Origin: a virus
Virus record (IMG/VR): IMGVR_UViG_3300017917_002441
Location: 85,074-149,073 of that record
Direction: 5' to 3' (one strand)
DNA length: 64,000 nt
This document shows positions 49,201 through 56,593 of the stretch, in pieces. Position numbers and translations under genes: made by a program. The stretch's first letter is position 1. Each line of letters opens with the position of its first letter. The notes below the pieces were generated by a model. The model was not told the DNA's origin. It did no database searches and saw nothing but the letters and a program-made list of their open reading frames with translations.

Positions 49201-50628
49201 GCCACAGGTTATACTGACATAGGCATTGTCAATGCTTGTACTGAATTAGCATTCAGTGATGTCAATGGTAGAACTGTGGAGTATATCAATGCCCTGGGAG
49301 GGTTAGACGGTGTTACATGGGTAGCATCTGGCAGTATCAGTCCTCCTCCTGGCACCCGTGTAACTGTACGCAACGGTAGCAAAATTATTTTTGTTCGTCA
49401 AGAAAACTACAGCAATATTGATGTTGAACAGGGCTGGAGTAATTTCTTACAACCATATGATGACACGGTGTTTGATTCGGGCACTGTCCCAGCATTTTCA
49501 GGATCGTTTGATTATGCAACACCGGTTCTGGGCGGATTTGCCAGCACATGTTCAGCTACAGATGCCGCAACTGACAGTATTGTTTGTGATACCACAATCA
49601 ACATGACTGTGGGCGACAAAGTTTACTTCACTGGATCTACGTTTGGTGGCATTGACGCCGAAACTGGACTGGGCCTAACTCAAGTATATTATGTTACCAG
49701 CATTGGCGGCTCAAAGTGTACTGCCACAGTTTCCAGCACTGACCGTATTACATGTGCCAGCACTGCTGACTTGTCTGTGGGCGACGAAGTATGGTTCACT
49801 GCGGTAAGAATACTTTCTCAAGCCACTAGAACTGAGTTGTTAGGCAATCAAATAACCTGCAACGATGTCACTGGCTTGGTTGTTGGGCAACCTATTGTGT
49901 TCAGCGGTACTACATTTGGTAACATTGTTTCTGGATTTACATATTATGTTGCCAGCGTCAGTGCTACTACAAAGAAAATTACTATAAGCAACAGCTATCT
50001 TGGGCCAACTTTTAACTTGATTGATGCCACAGGCAACATGGAATATCTTGCAGGCGGCACATTTGGTAACGTAGAAGACCGTTTGCCCAATGGCGAAGCT
50101 CGTGCCTATTTTGTTGTTGAAGTGTTTAGTGCCACACAATTTCAGATCAGTGATATTCCTGGCGGTGTTCCAGTGCAGTTAACCAACAGCAACGGGGCAA
50201 TGACTGTAAACTACGGCAAGTTTCAAGTTAGTGAAACACAGGGCGGAACACCAGTTGTGCTGACAACTGCTTCAGGCACAATGACTGTAAATTACGCAAA
50301 CGATCGCATGGCAATATGGGATCTCACTATTGACGCCAGCGGAGTGTTCCACTTGTCAATTGCTCAAGAAACTGTGTCCAACGACTATGTTACTTCAAGT
50401 CAAGGCGCCAAGTACTCTAGTGGAACGTATCTTTATAGACCAGTTGCACCTGGGCCAGAACTCACAAGAGTTAGCTGGTTGCCGCTAATTACTGCCACAA
50501 CTGTTGTGAGCACAGAAACAACATTTGACAAGAACAGCGTACAGTGGGTTGAGCCAGTTGATATGTACGACCCAAGCGATACCAATGATAAATATCTCGT
50601 ATTTCCCAACGCCCAAATTGTTGAGTAA
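46255..50628 (+). CDS. Large virion/tail protein with Ig-like and YYV repeats
   Basis: 1457 aa. N-terminal PTWITPAGSLGVIPEEVFYQ anchors a chain of Ig-like domains of the He_PIG type, seen as LPAGVQVNARGSITGVPQ, LPPGTSLSTTGLISGYIQ, LPPGLSLDRYTGWYYGYI and LPQGLKLLESGEIAGRAS. A second repeat class has FGGIxAGxxYYVxxI followed by a FxIT strand (near residues 60, 430, and several times in 1120-1360). Likely a baseplate-attached or whisker-type structural protein. It follows the fibre gene by 9 nt. Confidence 0.85.
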   Translation: MAQPTWITPAGSLGVIPEEVFYQQTLLADVPAIGAPTITSGTTAGTNLITCASTAGVVVGYRVIFSGTPFGGLQANTPYFVLTVNSSTTFTVTADPETTTPVSLTTDTGYLVTNFYQPIYYRLIAGTLPAGVQVNARGSITGVPQALTTIQGVPTAVATDVISKFVMRAYTQKPDGSVDRIADRTFTLTITGNDVPQFVTPAGQVATYYDGDYANVQIQVEGVDPNETNIVRLVAGQLPPGTSLSTTGLISGYIQPARNVNEPPGYDLTPSGNTPYDFIISAISKNYQFTLEVTDGKSSSLRVFTIYVYNRDDLTADNTTITADNSQVTADETTERAPFLLNFEPSSLGIVRSDNYFAYRFVGQDYDSTEVEYAITVNQGVGLPPGLSLDRYTGWYYGYIPDQGITEIDYSFYIQVRARTLVCSATDSATDLITCDTSTRADFYVGTEVVFEGETFGGIVAGQVYYVSTIPDDTHFSITATIDGPVLALTDATGEMLAIPEDLPQSILYPFTLTITGAVDQEVTWLTDSFLGYLENGQISLFKVEAVNRGGRRLFYRLGSGDFNQLPQGLKLLESGEIAGRASFNTFSLDLGTTTIDASQSTVTGIQETTFDLTFVFTVNTFATDPLQLIYEVANVTVISGGLNYQTGNLAPVIGFSSPKGALAETAEALAVVSGTSIVEINVTNPGAEYTSQASVFVAQGYGGSGAQLQANMRLTGQKEIVSVFKQFTIKLIRRYNKPYQNLFVLAMPPQNDRVLLTELLNNTEIFPPEFIYRPDDPNFGLATRVKYQHAFGIAPDTYETYISSLYENHYWKNLILGSINTAQAIDPETGAVVYEVVYSQIIDDLVNAQGQSVSKAVALPYAIELDNGTEVRVVYPNSLVNMRDQVIDVVGQISTKLPLWMTSKQADGRVLGFTPAWVICYTNPGKSAQVAYYLNQFGPALNQIDFKVDRYELDATLSRNWDPYTQNWTPEASQTTFDRINATGYTDIGIVNACTELAFSDVNGRTVEYINALGGLDGVTWVASGSISPPPGTRVTVRNGSKIIFVRQENYSNIDVEQGWSNFLQPYDDTVFDSGTVPAFSGSFDYATPVLGGFASTCSATDAATDSIVCDTTINMTVGDKVYFTGSTFGGIDAETGLGLTQVYYVTSIGGSKCTATVSSTDRITCASTADLSVGDEVWFTAVRILSQATRTELLGNQITCNDVTGLVVGQPIVFSGTTFGNIVSGFTYYVASVSATTKKITISNSYLGPTFNLIDATGNMEYLAGGTFGNVEDRLPNGEARAYFVVEVFSATQFQISDIPGGVPVQLTNSNGAMTVNYGKFQVSETQGGTPVVLTTASGTMTVNYANDRMAIWDLTIDASGVFHLSIAQETVSNDYVTSSQGAKYSSGTYLYRPVAPGPELTRVSWLPLITATTVVSTETTFDKNSVQWVEPVDMYDPSDTNDKYLVFPNAQIVE

Positions 50629-50640
50629 CTAGGAACCAGA

Positions 50641-51537
50641 ATGACCAGTGCAATTAACCCAAACAACATTGATACAGAATATCCCGTAGCCGGGCAGGAC
50701 AACAACACCCAGGGATTCCGTACCAATTTTACCAACATCAAGAATAACTTCTTGGCTGCTGAAACTGAAATCAACGACTTGCAAGGCAAAGTCTTGCTGA
50801 AGGCTTCGCTCACAGGCGGAACACTCAACAACGATCTTGGCGGATCATTGATTTACAACGGGCAAATTCAAGATTTTGCACTGTCAAGAGTTGCCCTAGG
50901 CACAGTAACCGGGGTTGCAACCATTAACTATGCATCTGCACATTATCACACCTTGACCACAGGTGGCGCAGTAACATTGACATTTACCAACTTTCCACCA
51001 GCCGGAACAGCGGCTATCGTCAAAGTTCAAGTCACAGTGGCATCAACTGCACATACTCTGGAGTTTCCGGCAGCCGTTACAGTAAACAATGTTGGCATTC
51101 AAGGCTTGACTGTGAGTGGAGTAACTGGTGCTAGTACTATTACTTTTGCAGCCACTGGCGTGTATGAATTTACATTTGAAACTTACACCAACGGCAGTAC
51201 TATTTCTGTCAGCGAGTCCAACAAAGAAATTGCACCATTCAACAACAGCAGTGAAGACCTTGCTCCCACAACCGCGGCAAGCTTGGCAAAAACTGTGAGT
51301 TATTTTACAACTGCTGGTGCAGAAACAGCAACACTGGCAGCCGGAGTTGCTGGACAAATTAAAACATTTGCCATGTACGGCGACAGCGGTGACATGGTAA
51401 TCACTGTTACCAACGCTGGTTGGAAGAGTTCAGGCACAGGCACAATTACATTTGATACTATTGGCGATGCTTGTACCTTGCAATATATCAATGACAAATG
51501 GTTCTGCATTGGCAACAATGGTTGCACGTTTGCATAA
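50641..51537 (+). CDS. Structural protein of the 'PNNIDxxYPVAGQDN' family
   Basis: 298 aa. N-terminal SAINPNNIDTEYPVAGQDNN and FRTNFTNIKNNFLAAETEI are shared with the next gene, so the two are paralogues at the N-terminus. The middle is beta-rich (TVTGVATINYASAHYHTLTT), ending DGDMVITVTNAGW-type and CTLQYINDKWFCIGNNGCTF. Likely a virion decoration or short fibre protein. Confidence 0.82.
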   Translation: MTSAINPNNIDTEYPVAGQDNNTQGFRTNFTNIKNNFLAAETEINDLQGKVLLKASLTGGTLNNDLGGSLIYNGQIQDFALSRVALGTVTGVATINYASAHYHTLTTGGAVTLTFTNFPPAGTAAIVKVQVTVASTAHTLEFPAAVTVNNVGIQGLTVSGVTGASTITFAATGVYEFTFETYTNGSTISVSESNKEIAPFNNSSEDLAPTTAASLAKTVSYFTTAGAETATLAAGVAGQIKTFAMYGDSGDMVITVTNAGWKSSGTGTITFDTIGDACTLQYINDKWFCIGNNGCTFA

Positions 51538-51554
51538 AGTAGAGAGAACAGTAC

Positions 51555-53051
51555 ATGACAAGTCAGATTAATCCAAACAACATAGATGGCGCATACCCAG
51601 TTGCAGGCCAAGACAACAACAGTCAAGGTTTCCGAGACAACTTCACCAACATCAAGCAAAACTTTCAGTATGCAGAAAACGAACTCAATGACTTGCAAAA
51701 CAAAGCTATTTTAAAAGCAGCCTTGATTGGTGGCGTTCTTGATAACAACATGAACGACAACCTGATATTTGCAGCCAAGATACAAGACTTTTCGGCAACA
51801 GCAGTCAGCGTGGGTACTACCACAGGTACAGTGCTGTTGAACTATGCATTAGGGCACTATCAATTAATCACAACAACTGGTAGCGTGTCCTTGAATTTTG
51901 CCAACTTCCCCACAACTGGAAGTTATGGTTACATGAAAATTCAAATCAATATCACTAACGTGGCGCACACACTGACACTGCCAGTGTCTGTGAGTCTGGG
52001 TCTTAGTGGTATTCAAGGTATTAGCCCTGGCAATCCTGGCGTCACTAACACAATCACATTTGGTCAGACTGGTAGATATGAATTTGGATTTGGCACCAGC
52101 GATGGTGGAGCAACTATTACACTGTTTGACTTAAACCGTGCGTTGACAAACTTCACCAGTGCTGACATCAACACTGACGATATCACTGCCACTGGTACTA
52201 TTGTAGCAACTGGCAACATCACTGGTGGTAACATTAACAGTCCTGGTCTAGCCAGCATCACTGGCAACGTTGTCAGCGGCAATATTGTAACTGCTGGCCA
52301 AGTCACAGCCGTTGGTAACATTCGTGGTGCTAACGTTACTACAGCTGGCTTAATGAGTGCCACTGGTAACGTGGTGTCTAATTCCAGTGTGTTGGGCTTT
52401 GTTAGACCCAGTGCTGGTACTTCACTAACACCGCCTATGACGTTCACTGCTGGCGGATTAAATTCTACTGTTGCCCCGGGTATTGTTGAATACGACGGTG
52501 TTGTATTTTACACTGCACCTGTGGCCAGCCAACGTGGTGTTTTGCCCAGCGTACCGTTTGTTTGTTTAACCAGTGATTATGTGGCATTGAATTCGTCAGC
52601 GGCTCAAAAGGTATTCAACTCGCCCACAAACGGTGCTATTACATTGCCGGCAGCCACAACTTATCAGTTTGAGGCATTGTACTACATTACTAGAAGTGCT
52701 GGAACCACAAGTCACACCACTGCCGTGAGTTTTGGTGGCACAGCTACATTTACCAGTATTTCGTATGTTGCCGAAGCATGTACAACTACAACCAATGCCC
52801 TGGGTGCAGTTAACCGAATCATTGGTACCAGCGTAGGTGCCACAGTGGTAACAGGCGCAGTAAACACAACCACAGAGTTTATTACAATTAAACTCACAGG
52901 TACATTGAGAACTAACACCGGTGGTTCAGTTATTCCGCAGTTCCAATTCTCGGCAGCCCCAGGTGGCGCACCCACTGTGTTGCGCAACAGCTATTTCATG
53001 CTGACTCCGTTGGGCACTAGCTCGGTATCTTCAGTTGGAAACTGGTCATAA
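51555..53051 (+). CDS. Tail fibre-like paralogue with shaft repeats and receptor-type C-terminus
   Basis: 498 aa. N-terminal ~190 residues parallel the previous protein (SQINPNNIDGAYPVAGQDNN). Residues ~215-285 carry the same ATGNITGGNI shaft repeats as 43372-46245, a sign of segment sharing. The C-terminal ~200 residues (TLPAATTYQFEALYYITRSA, FITIKLTGTLRTNTGGSVIP) resemble phage fibre C-terminal beta-jelly-roll domains. Probably receptor binding. Confidence 0.83.
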   Translation: MTSQINPNNIDGAYPVAGQDNNSQGFRDNFTNIKQNFQYAENELNDLQNKAILKAALIGGVLDNNMNDNLIFAAKIQDFSATAVSVGTTTGTVLLNYALGHYQLITTTGSVSLNFANFPTTGSYGYMKIQINITNVAHTLTLPVSVSLGLSGIQGISPGNPGVTNTITFGQTGRYEFGFGTSDGGATITLFDLNRALTNFTSADINTDDITATGTIVATGNITGGNINSPGLASITGNVVSGNIVTAGQVTAVGNIRGANVTTAGLMSATGNVVSNSSVLGFVRPSAGTSLTPPMTFTAGGLNSTVAPGIVEYDGVVFYTAPVASQRGVLPSVPFVCLTSDYVALNSSAAQKVFNSPTNGAITLPAATTYQFEALYYITRSAGTTSHTTAVSFGGTATFTSISYVAEACTTTTNALGAVNRIIGTSVGATVVTGAVNTTTEFITIKLTGTLRTNTGGSVIPQFQFSAAPGGAPTVLRNSYFMLTPLGTSSVSSVGNWS

Positions 53052-53060
53052 CCAAAAGAT

Positions 53061-53089
53061 TTGACTTTTAGCTGTGGTCAGCATATAAT
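53061..53089 (+). promoter_or_regulatory. Sigma-70 promoter, leaderless arrangement, for 53096
   Basis: TTGACT (53061-53066), 17-nt spacer, TATAAT (53084-53089). ATG at 53096, 6 nt after the -10; no ribosome binding site. Confidence 0.85.
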
Positions 53090-53095
53090 TGCTAA

Positions 53096-53335
53096 ATGGA
53101 ACATCCTTTAATTGGCAACCTCGATGACTTAACAGTGGATCAGTTGTCCGAAAAAGTCGGAGAGCTTCACAAAAAAATGAGCATTGCCCAAACGACCGGC
53201 AACGGAAATTTGGTGCATCAAATTCGCATGGCCCTGGAAGCCTACAACAACAAGTACCTTGAAAAACTTAACGATAGCTATCAAAAGCAAAACCCAGGTA
53301 ATATTGACTTTGATGGCAAGATCAAAATCGAATGA
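53096..53335 (+). CDS. 79-aa helical protein, unknown
   Basis: MEHPLIGNLDDLTVDQLSEK start; helices with LHKKMSIAQTTGNGNLVHQI and ALEAYNNKYLEKLND. From memory, a short helical family found near virion genes in T4-like aquatic phages. Leaderless promoter arrangement. ATGA overlap with the next gene. Confidence 0.78.
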   Translation: MEHPLIGNLDDLTVDQLSEKVGELHKKMSIAQTTGNGNLVHQIRMALEAYNNKYLEKLNDSYQKQNPGNIDFDGKIKIE

Positions 53336-53940
53336 ACGTAAGAATCCAATATGATGTAGAATTCCTTGGTAGCACGTACTCCGAGGATGGGCTTTCCTTA
53401 AACAAATACACGGCCAGTATGTCGCTAGTAACTGGCACCACTGACAAAGTGCAACTCAATGTGGCCATGGAGCGATTAAAATGTTTTGTGTATGCCATAC
53501 TCAAAGATGCTGTGTTTATCAATCAAGCACGACGCGAGCATGCTACACTGTTGCGCATGATGGGTGTAAACATCACTACTTTGCCAGAAGAACCAGTTGA
53601 CCAAATCATTGGCATGATGTTATACTGTAAGCTCAATGCAATCATGGAAGGTCGATTGATTGTTACTGGTGTGGACATCACTAGCGAACAAAGCGATGGA
53701 GTTTGGTACATGCATGACGAAGATGAAAGCATTGGGCCTTTCTCTCAATCAGGTTGGTGGGATCACCCAGGCACACTGAACCACAATGTGGAGTTTGAGG
53801 ACGAAAACGAAAAGATTGTCAAAGTGCCAGTGGAATCTTGGTCAGATTATGAATTGAATTGGCCTGACGCCAACGGTGCGCCAGGTAACATTGTAGTGTA
53901 TGCAAATTTTGGAAAAAATGAAGACGACTCAGTTCGGTGA
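53332..53940 (+). CDS. 202-aa protein, unknown
   Basis: Begins MNVRIQYDVEFLGSTYSEDG; AMERLKCFVYAILKDAVFIN and GMMLYCKLNAIMEGRLIVTG are helical, then an acidic C-terminal region (GVWYMHDEDESIGPFSQSGW). No family recognised. It overlaps the DnaE-like fragment gene by 23 nt. Confidence 0.78.
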   Translation: MNVRIQYDVEFLGSTYSEDGLSLNKYTASMSLVTGTTDKVQLNVAMERLKCFVYAILKDAVFINQARREHATLLRMMGVNITTLPEEPVDQIIGMMLYCKLNAIMEGRLIVTGVDITSEQSDGVWYMHDEDESIGPFSQSGWWDHPGTLNHNVEFEDENEKIVKVPVESWSDYELNWPDANGAPGNIVVYANFGKNEDDSVR

Positions 53941-54439
53941 AATTGTGCTTGATGAACAAGACTTGTTTGACTTTGCTATGCAAGGCCACAGTGTTGATCA
54001 GTTGACCAACGTCACCGTAGATGAAAATTTCAATATTGAACAGTTGGCACATGTGTTGGAAAATCCCCAAAGCTTGGTGACTTGGACATTTCCCAACAAC
54101 AGCAACATCGGCGTACCTGAATTTGATCTAAAACAACAGAGTCAGTGGTTCATGCCCCAGGAATATAAAGACCTAGACATTGCTGAATATGTGCTGGGTT
54201 TGTGCGAAACACAAGAGCAACTGCAACGCTGTGGGGATGAGTTGCTGATGTTTCAAGAACGTAACTTGTTTGATTTGTTGCGCTACTTGAAATATCTAGT
54301 GGATACCATGAACGAACATCGCATGATTTGGGGTGTAGGCCGTGGTAGCAGTGTGGCCAGTTATGTACTGTACAAATTAGGTGTGCATAGAATTGATAGT
54401 ATGTTCTATGATTTAGACCCCCAGGAATTCCTGCGTTAA
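53918..54439 (+). CDS. Short protein with DNA polymerase III alpha (DnaE) motif
   Basis: 173 aa from the ATG at 53918 (ATG 53900 possible). The C-terminal ~60 residues (VDTMNEHRMIWGVGRGSSVA, SYVLYKLGVHRIDSMFYDLD) align by eye with the DnaE palm segment GxGRGSxxGSLVAYxLGIxxxDPLxYxLxFxxFL. The protein stops before the PDIDxD catalytic aspartates, so polymerase activity is not expected. N-terminal ~110 residues are unassigned. It may be a polymerase fragment kept for another role; conserved small versions occur in T4-like aquatic phages from memory. Confidence 0.7.
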   Translation: MKTTQFGEIVLDEQDLFDFAMQGHSVDQLTNVTVDENFNIEQLAHVLENPQSLVTWTFPNNSNIGVPEFDLKQQSQWFMPQEYKDLDIAEYVLGLCETQEQLQRCGDELLMFQERNLFDLLRYLKYLVDTMNEHRMIWGVGRGSSVASYVLYKLGVHRIDSMFYDLDPQEFLR

Positions 54440-54442
54440 ATA
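54437..54442 (+). promoter_or_regulatory. Late-promoter-like TAAATA for 54461
   Basis: TAAATA (54437-54442), overlapping the upstream stop, 18 nt before the ATG. Confidence 0.4.
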
Positions 54443-54460
54443 CTGTTTTAGGAGAACGCC

Positions 54461-54670
54461 ATGACACAAAAAGTTTACAAAACAGCCCAAGGCAAAACTT
54501 TGGACATGGGCAAACTCATGCTACAAAACGAAAAGATTCGTGCTGTAGGCAACATGAAAGTCAACGCCCGCGGTGACGAAGTAGATGACATGAACAATGT
54601 TATTCGTAGCAAGCCAGAGCAAGTCAACAAACAATACAACAAACAAGTAACTAACCCACGTAGAAAATGA
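54461..54670 (+). CDS. 69-aa basic protein, unknown
   Basis: MTQKVYKTAQGKTLDMGKLM start, then NMKVNARGDEVDDMNNVIRS and a basic end (NPRRK). From memory, this layout (ARGDEVDxxNxVIRSKxE) is common in T4-like phages, possibly virion-associated. AGGAGAACGCC ribosome binding site. ATGA overlap with the co-chaperonin gene. Confidence 0.8.
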   Translation: MTQKVYKTAQGKTLDMGKLMLQNEKIRAVGNMKVNARGDEVDDMNNVIRSKPEQVNKQYNKQVTNPRRK

Positions 54671-55068
54671 GTAAACACGCATTTGAACCACACAAGATTG
54701 CCCGGGCACAACTCAAGGCCCTGCGTGATCACGTCATTGTCACAGACATGAACTTTGAAACTCGTCTCAGCACCGGCGGCATTATTATCCCTGGCGACAA
54801 CGGTACTACCAAAGGTATCCGTCCACGCTGGGGACATGTATATGCTGTGGGCCCTGAACAAAAGGACATCAGCGTGGGACAGTGGATTTTGGTAGCACAC
54901 GGTCGTTGGACACGCGGCCTAGACATTGAAGATGAAAACGGCAAACGTACCATACGCAGAGTTGACCCCAAAGACATCATGCTTGTGAGTGACGAGCGCA
55001 TGGACGACGAAACATTTTCGGATGCCATTCATATTGACAAGAAGCCGGATCATATGTTACACTCGTAA
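54667..55068 (+). CDS. GroES-like co-chaperonin
   Basis: 133 aa. ALRDHVIVTDMNFETRLSTG, GGIIIPGDNGTTKGIRPRWG, HVYAVGPEQKDISVGQWILV and VDPKDIMLVSDE follow the GroES pattern (RDxVIV, TxGGIIIP, GxVxAVGP, GDxVxV), with a mobile-loop region around ETRLSTGGI. C-terminus is extended ~20 residues (SDAIHIDKKPDHML). Phage GroES-like proteins (T4 gp31) help host GroEL fold the capsid protein. Follows a similar position near virion genes. Confidence 0.88.
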   Translation: MSKHAFEPHKIARAQLKALRDHVIVTDMNFETRLSTGGIIIPGDNGTTKGIRPRWGHVYAVGPEQKDISVGQWILVAHGRWTRGLDIEDENGKRTIRRVDPKDIMLVSDERMDDETFSDAIHIDKKPDHMLHS

Positions 55069-55069
55069 C

Positions 55070-55309
55070 ATGGGCTTCAAAAAACCACTAGACAGAAACA
55101 ACACTCTTCAAGAACTTCGGCGTGCATACGTTGAAGTTCTTTCACCTTATAACGACGGATACAATGCTTGGACAATCAAACAAGATCTTTACCGTATAAA
55201 GTTTGAGTTAGATTTGATGCTAGAACAATGCCCAAAATTTGCCGACGAAGAGGAGTTTTTAAAACAACATGAACAACAGCGAATCTGGGCCAAGCTCAAA
55301 CAAATGTAA
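55070..55309 (+). CDS. 79-aa helical protein, unknown
   Basis: MGFKKPLDRNNTLQELRRAY start, then GYNAWTIKQDLYRIKFELDL and an acidic/basic tail. It begins 1 nt after the co-chaperonin stop. Seen, from memory, in T4-like aquatic phages. Function unknown; helical coiled region. Confidence 0.75.
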   Translation: MGFKKPLDRNNTLQELRRAYVEVLSPYNDGYNAWTIKQDLYRIKFELDLMLEQCPKFADEEEFLKQHEQQRIWAKLKQM

Positions 55310-55469
55310 TGCCTGCGGCGAAGACATTCGCCCTGACTGTGATTGGCGGCAAGGACGTTGCCCTCATGCACCAGCCATGATTGACTCAATACTGCTTGAC
55401 AGTTACCGATCAAGGTTTTATAATTTAATCAATACAATAAGAGGATTTTTCAATGAGCGGAAAAGGTAG
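55269..55469 (+). CDS. 66-aa Cys/His protein, zinc-binding candidate
   Basis: CNACGEDIRPDCDWRQGRCP followed by His: four Cys plus His consistent with a small zinc site. It overlaps the previous gene by 41 nt and the next by 17 nt. The C-terminal part is basic (RSRFYNLINTIRGFFNERKR). Function unknown. Confidence 0.65.
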   Translation: MNNSESGPSSNKCNACGEDIRPDCDWRQGRCPHAPAMIDSILLDSYRSRFYNLINTIRGFFNERKR

Positions 55470-55635
55470 TAGACCCCGGCCATTTAGTGTAACACAACAA
55501 GAATTTGATCAAAAGTTTGACAGCATTTTTGGCAAGAAGCCGGCCAAGGAATCTTATGTTCCACCACCACTGCCCGAAGACGTTGTCAAAAAAGAATCAA
55601 GCAAAGACAAACTAAAGAAACTATTTGGAGAATAA
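55453..55635 (+). CDS. 60-aa Pro/Lys-rich protein
   Basis: MSGKGSRPRPFSVTQQEFDQ start (the MSGKGSxPRPxS start is common among phage proteins from memory), then FDSIFGKKPAKESYVPPPLP and a Lys-rich end (SKDKLKKLFGE). Flexible, possibly a virion or scaffold linker. Function unknown. Confidence 0.75.
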   Translation: MSGKGSRPRPFSVTQQEFDQKFDSIFGKKPAKESYVPPPLPEDVVKKESSKDKLKKLFGE

Positions 55636-55636
55636 T

Positions 55637-55843
55637 ATGCAAGTAAGAGCAGAACAAATCAAAGAAGGCGGTGTGCCGTGTGGTTGCGGCCGCAGTCCCA
55701 CAGGGTTTTGCTGTGGTTGGCATGCGCTGACTGAGGAAGCATACCAGGCCAAAGCAGCCGAATATGACTTGGCCAAGTATCGTGAACAAGCTGAAGAAAT
55801 GTGGTTCAACGATGGATCATGCACCGGCGGAAAAGCAGAATAA
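55637..55843 (+). CDS. CDGSH-like Cys/His protein
   Basis: 68 aa from the ATG at 55637. VPCGCGRSPTGFCCGWHALT has C-x-C-x2-S...C-x-G-x-H, close to the CDGSH iron-sulfur motif but with one residue fewer between Ser and the third Cys. The rest is helical and acidic. An iron-sulfur or zinc site is likely; function unknown. Placed next to other Cys-rich small genes. Confidence 0.65.
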   Translation: MQVRAEQIKEGGVPCGCGRSPTGFCCGWHALTEEAYQAKAAEYDLAKYREQAEEMWFNDGSCTGGKAE

Positions 55844-55845
55844 TC

Positions 55846-56091
55846 ATGCAGCCGATACAGCCCCCACAAACGATCAAAATCTATCAGTTGGTGCGGCAAA
55901 GCGGCATGAATTTTAGTTCTATGGCAACTGCGACCACTGGCATAAATCTTGGACTTGGCTTCTTTATTACTTTACAAGAAGCTGAACATTATCGTACACT
56001 AGAAGTATTGAAACTCACCAGTGGCAGTCAAGATCGTTTTCACATATTTGAACTTGAAGTTCCAAATCCAGCATACAAAGGCAACGAATGA
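55846..56091 (+). CDS. 81-aa protein, unknown
   Basis: Starts MQPIQPPQTIKIYQLVRQSG; FITLQEAEHYRTLEVLKLTS and RFHIFELEVPNPAYKG suggest a small beta/alpha domain. ATGA overlap with the next gene. No Shine-Dalgarno evident. Function unknown. Confidence 0.72.
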   Translation: MQPIQPPQTIKIYQLVRQSGMNFSSMATATTGINLGLGFFITLQEAEHYRTLEVLKLTSGSQDRFHIFELEVPNPAYKGNE

Positions 56092-56405
56092 AAGAATTGC
56101 GCCGGACCACCATTCGTCACATGCCATTACCTCACCCAAAAAACAAGTTCAAGTATTGTTTTGAAATGCGCGATTATGGGGGCAATGAGCGGGCAGAGTT
56201 AGAAGCGTGGTGTTTAGCTGATCCAGAAAATCGCCGTTGGGGCAACATGGGGTACGTAGAATGTAAACTGGATAGTGATGCCATTGCGTTTATCACAACC
56301 TGGGGCATCAATTGTCCCAGGGCAATTATAAAAACACCTAAAGTTTTAGACAACGAAACGGTGTCCAAGCTTGGGTATAGCAGAGTAGGATTGGGTAATG
56401 TATGA
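56088..56405 (+). CDS. 105-aa protein, loosely LRW-family-like
   Basis: MKELRRTTIRHMPLPHPKNK start; FEMRDYGGNERAELEAWCLA, then VECKLDSDAIAFITTWGINC, similar to the beta hairpin plus 'AxxFxxxW' ends of 16657/16857/24108 but with a C-terminal extension. ATGA overlaps on both sides. Function unknown. Confidence 0.75.
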   Translation: MKELRRTTIRHMPLPHPKNKFKYCFEMRDYGGNERAELEAWCLADPENRRWGNMGYVECKLDSDAIAFITTWGINCPRAIIKTPKVLDNETVSKLGYSRVGLGNV

Positions 56406-56593
56406 GTAAGATACCTATATTAGAAAAATTTGCCGCACAAAGTCTAGTTGAACATGATGGTGAGCTAATCTTTAGTAAAGAAAAGTTCGCCGAGTTGGTT
56501 ATCAAAGAAACACTACAAGTTGCTCGTGCTGGTATAGAATATGGCGATGGTATGGAAGATGCTGTTTACAAATATTTTGGAGTTGAAGAATGA
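56402..56593 (+). CDS. 63-aa helical protein
   Basis: MSKIPILEKFAAQSLVEHDG start, KEKFAELVIKETLQVARAGI, ending DAVYKYFGVEE. ATGA overlaps with both neighbours; likely co-translated with the clamp loader. Function unknown. Confidence 0.75.
   Translation: MSKIPILEKFAAQSLVEHDGELIFSKEKFAELVIKETLQVARAGIEYGDGMEDAVYKYFGVEE

Noticed and set aside
53918-54439. Calling the DnaE-like gene a functional DNA polymerase
   Set aside because: It ends before the catalytic aspartate motif and is far too short.
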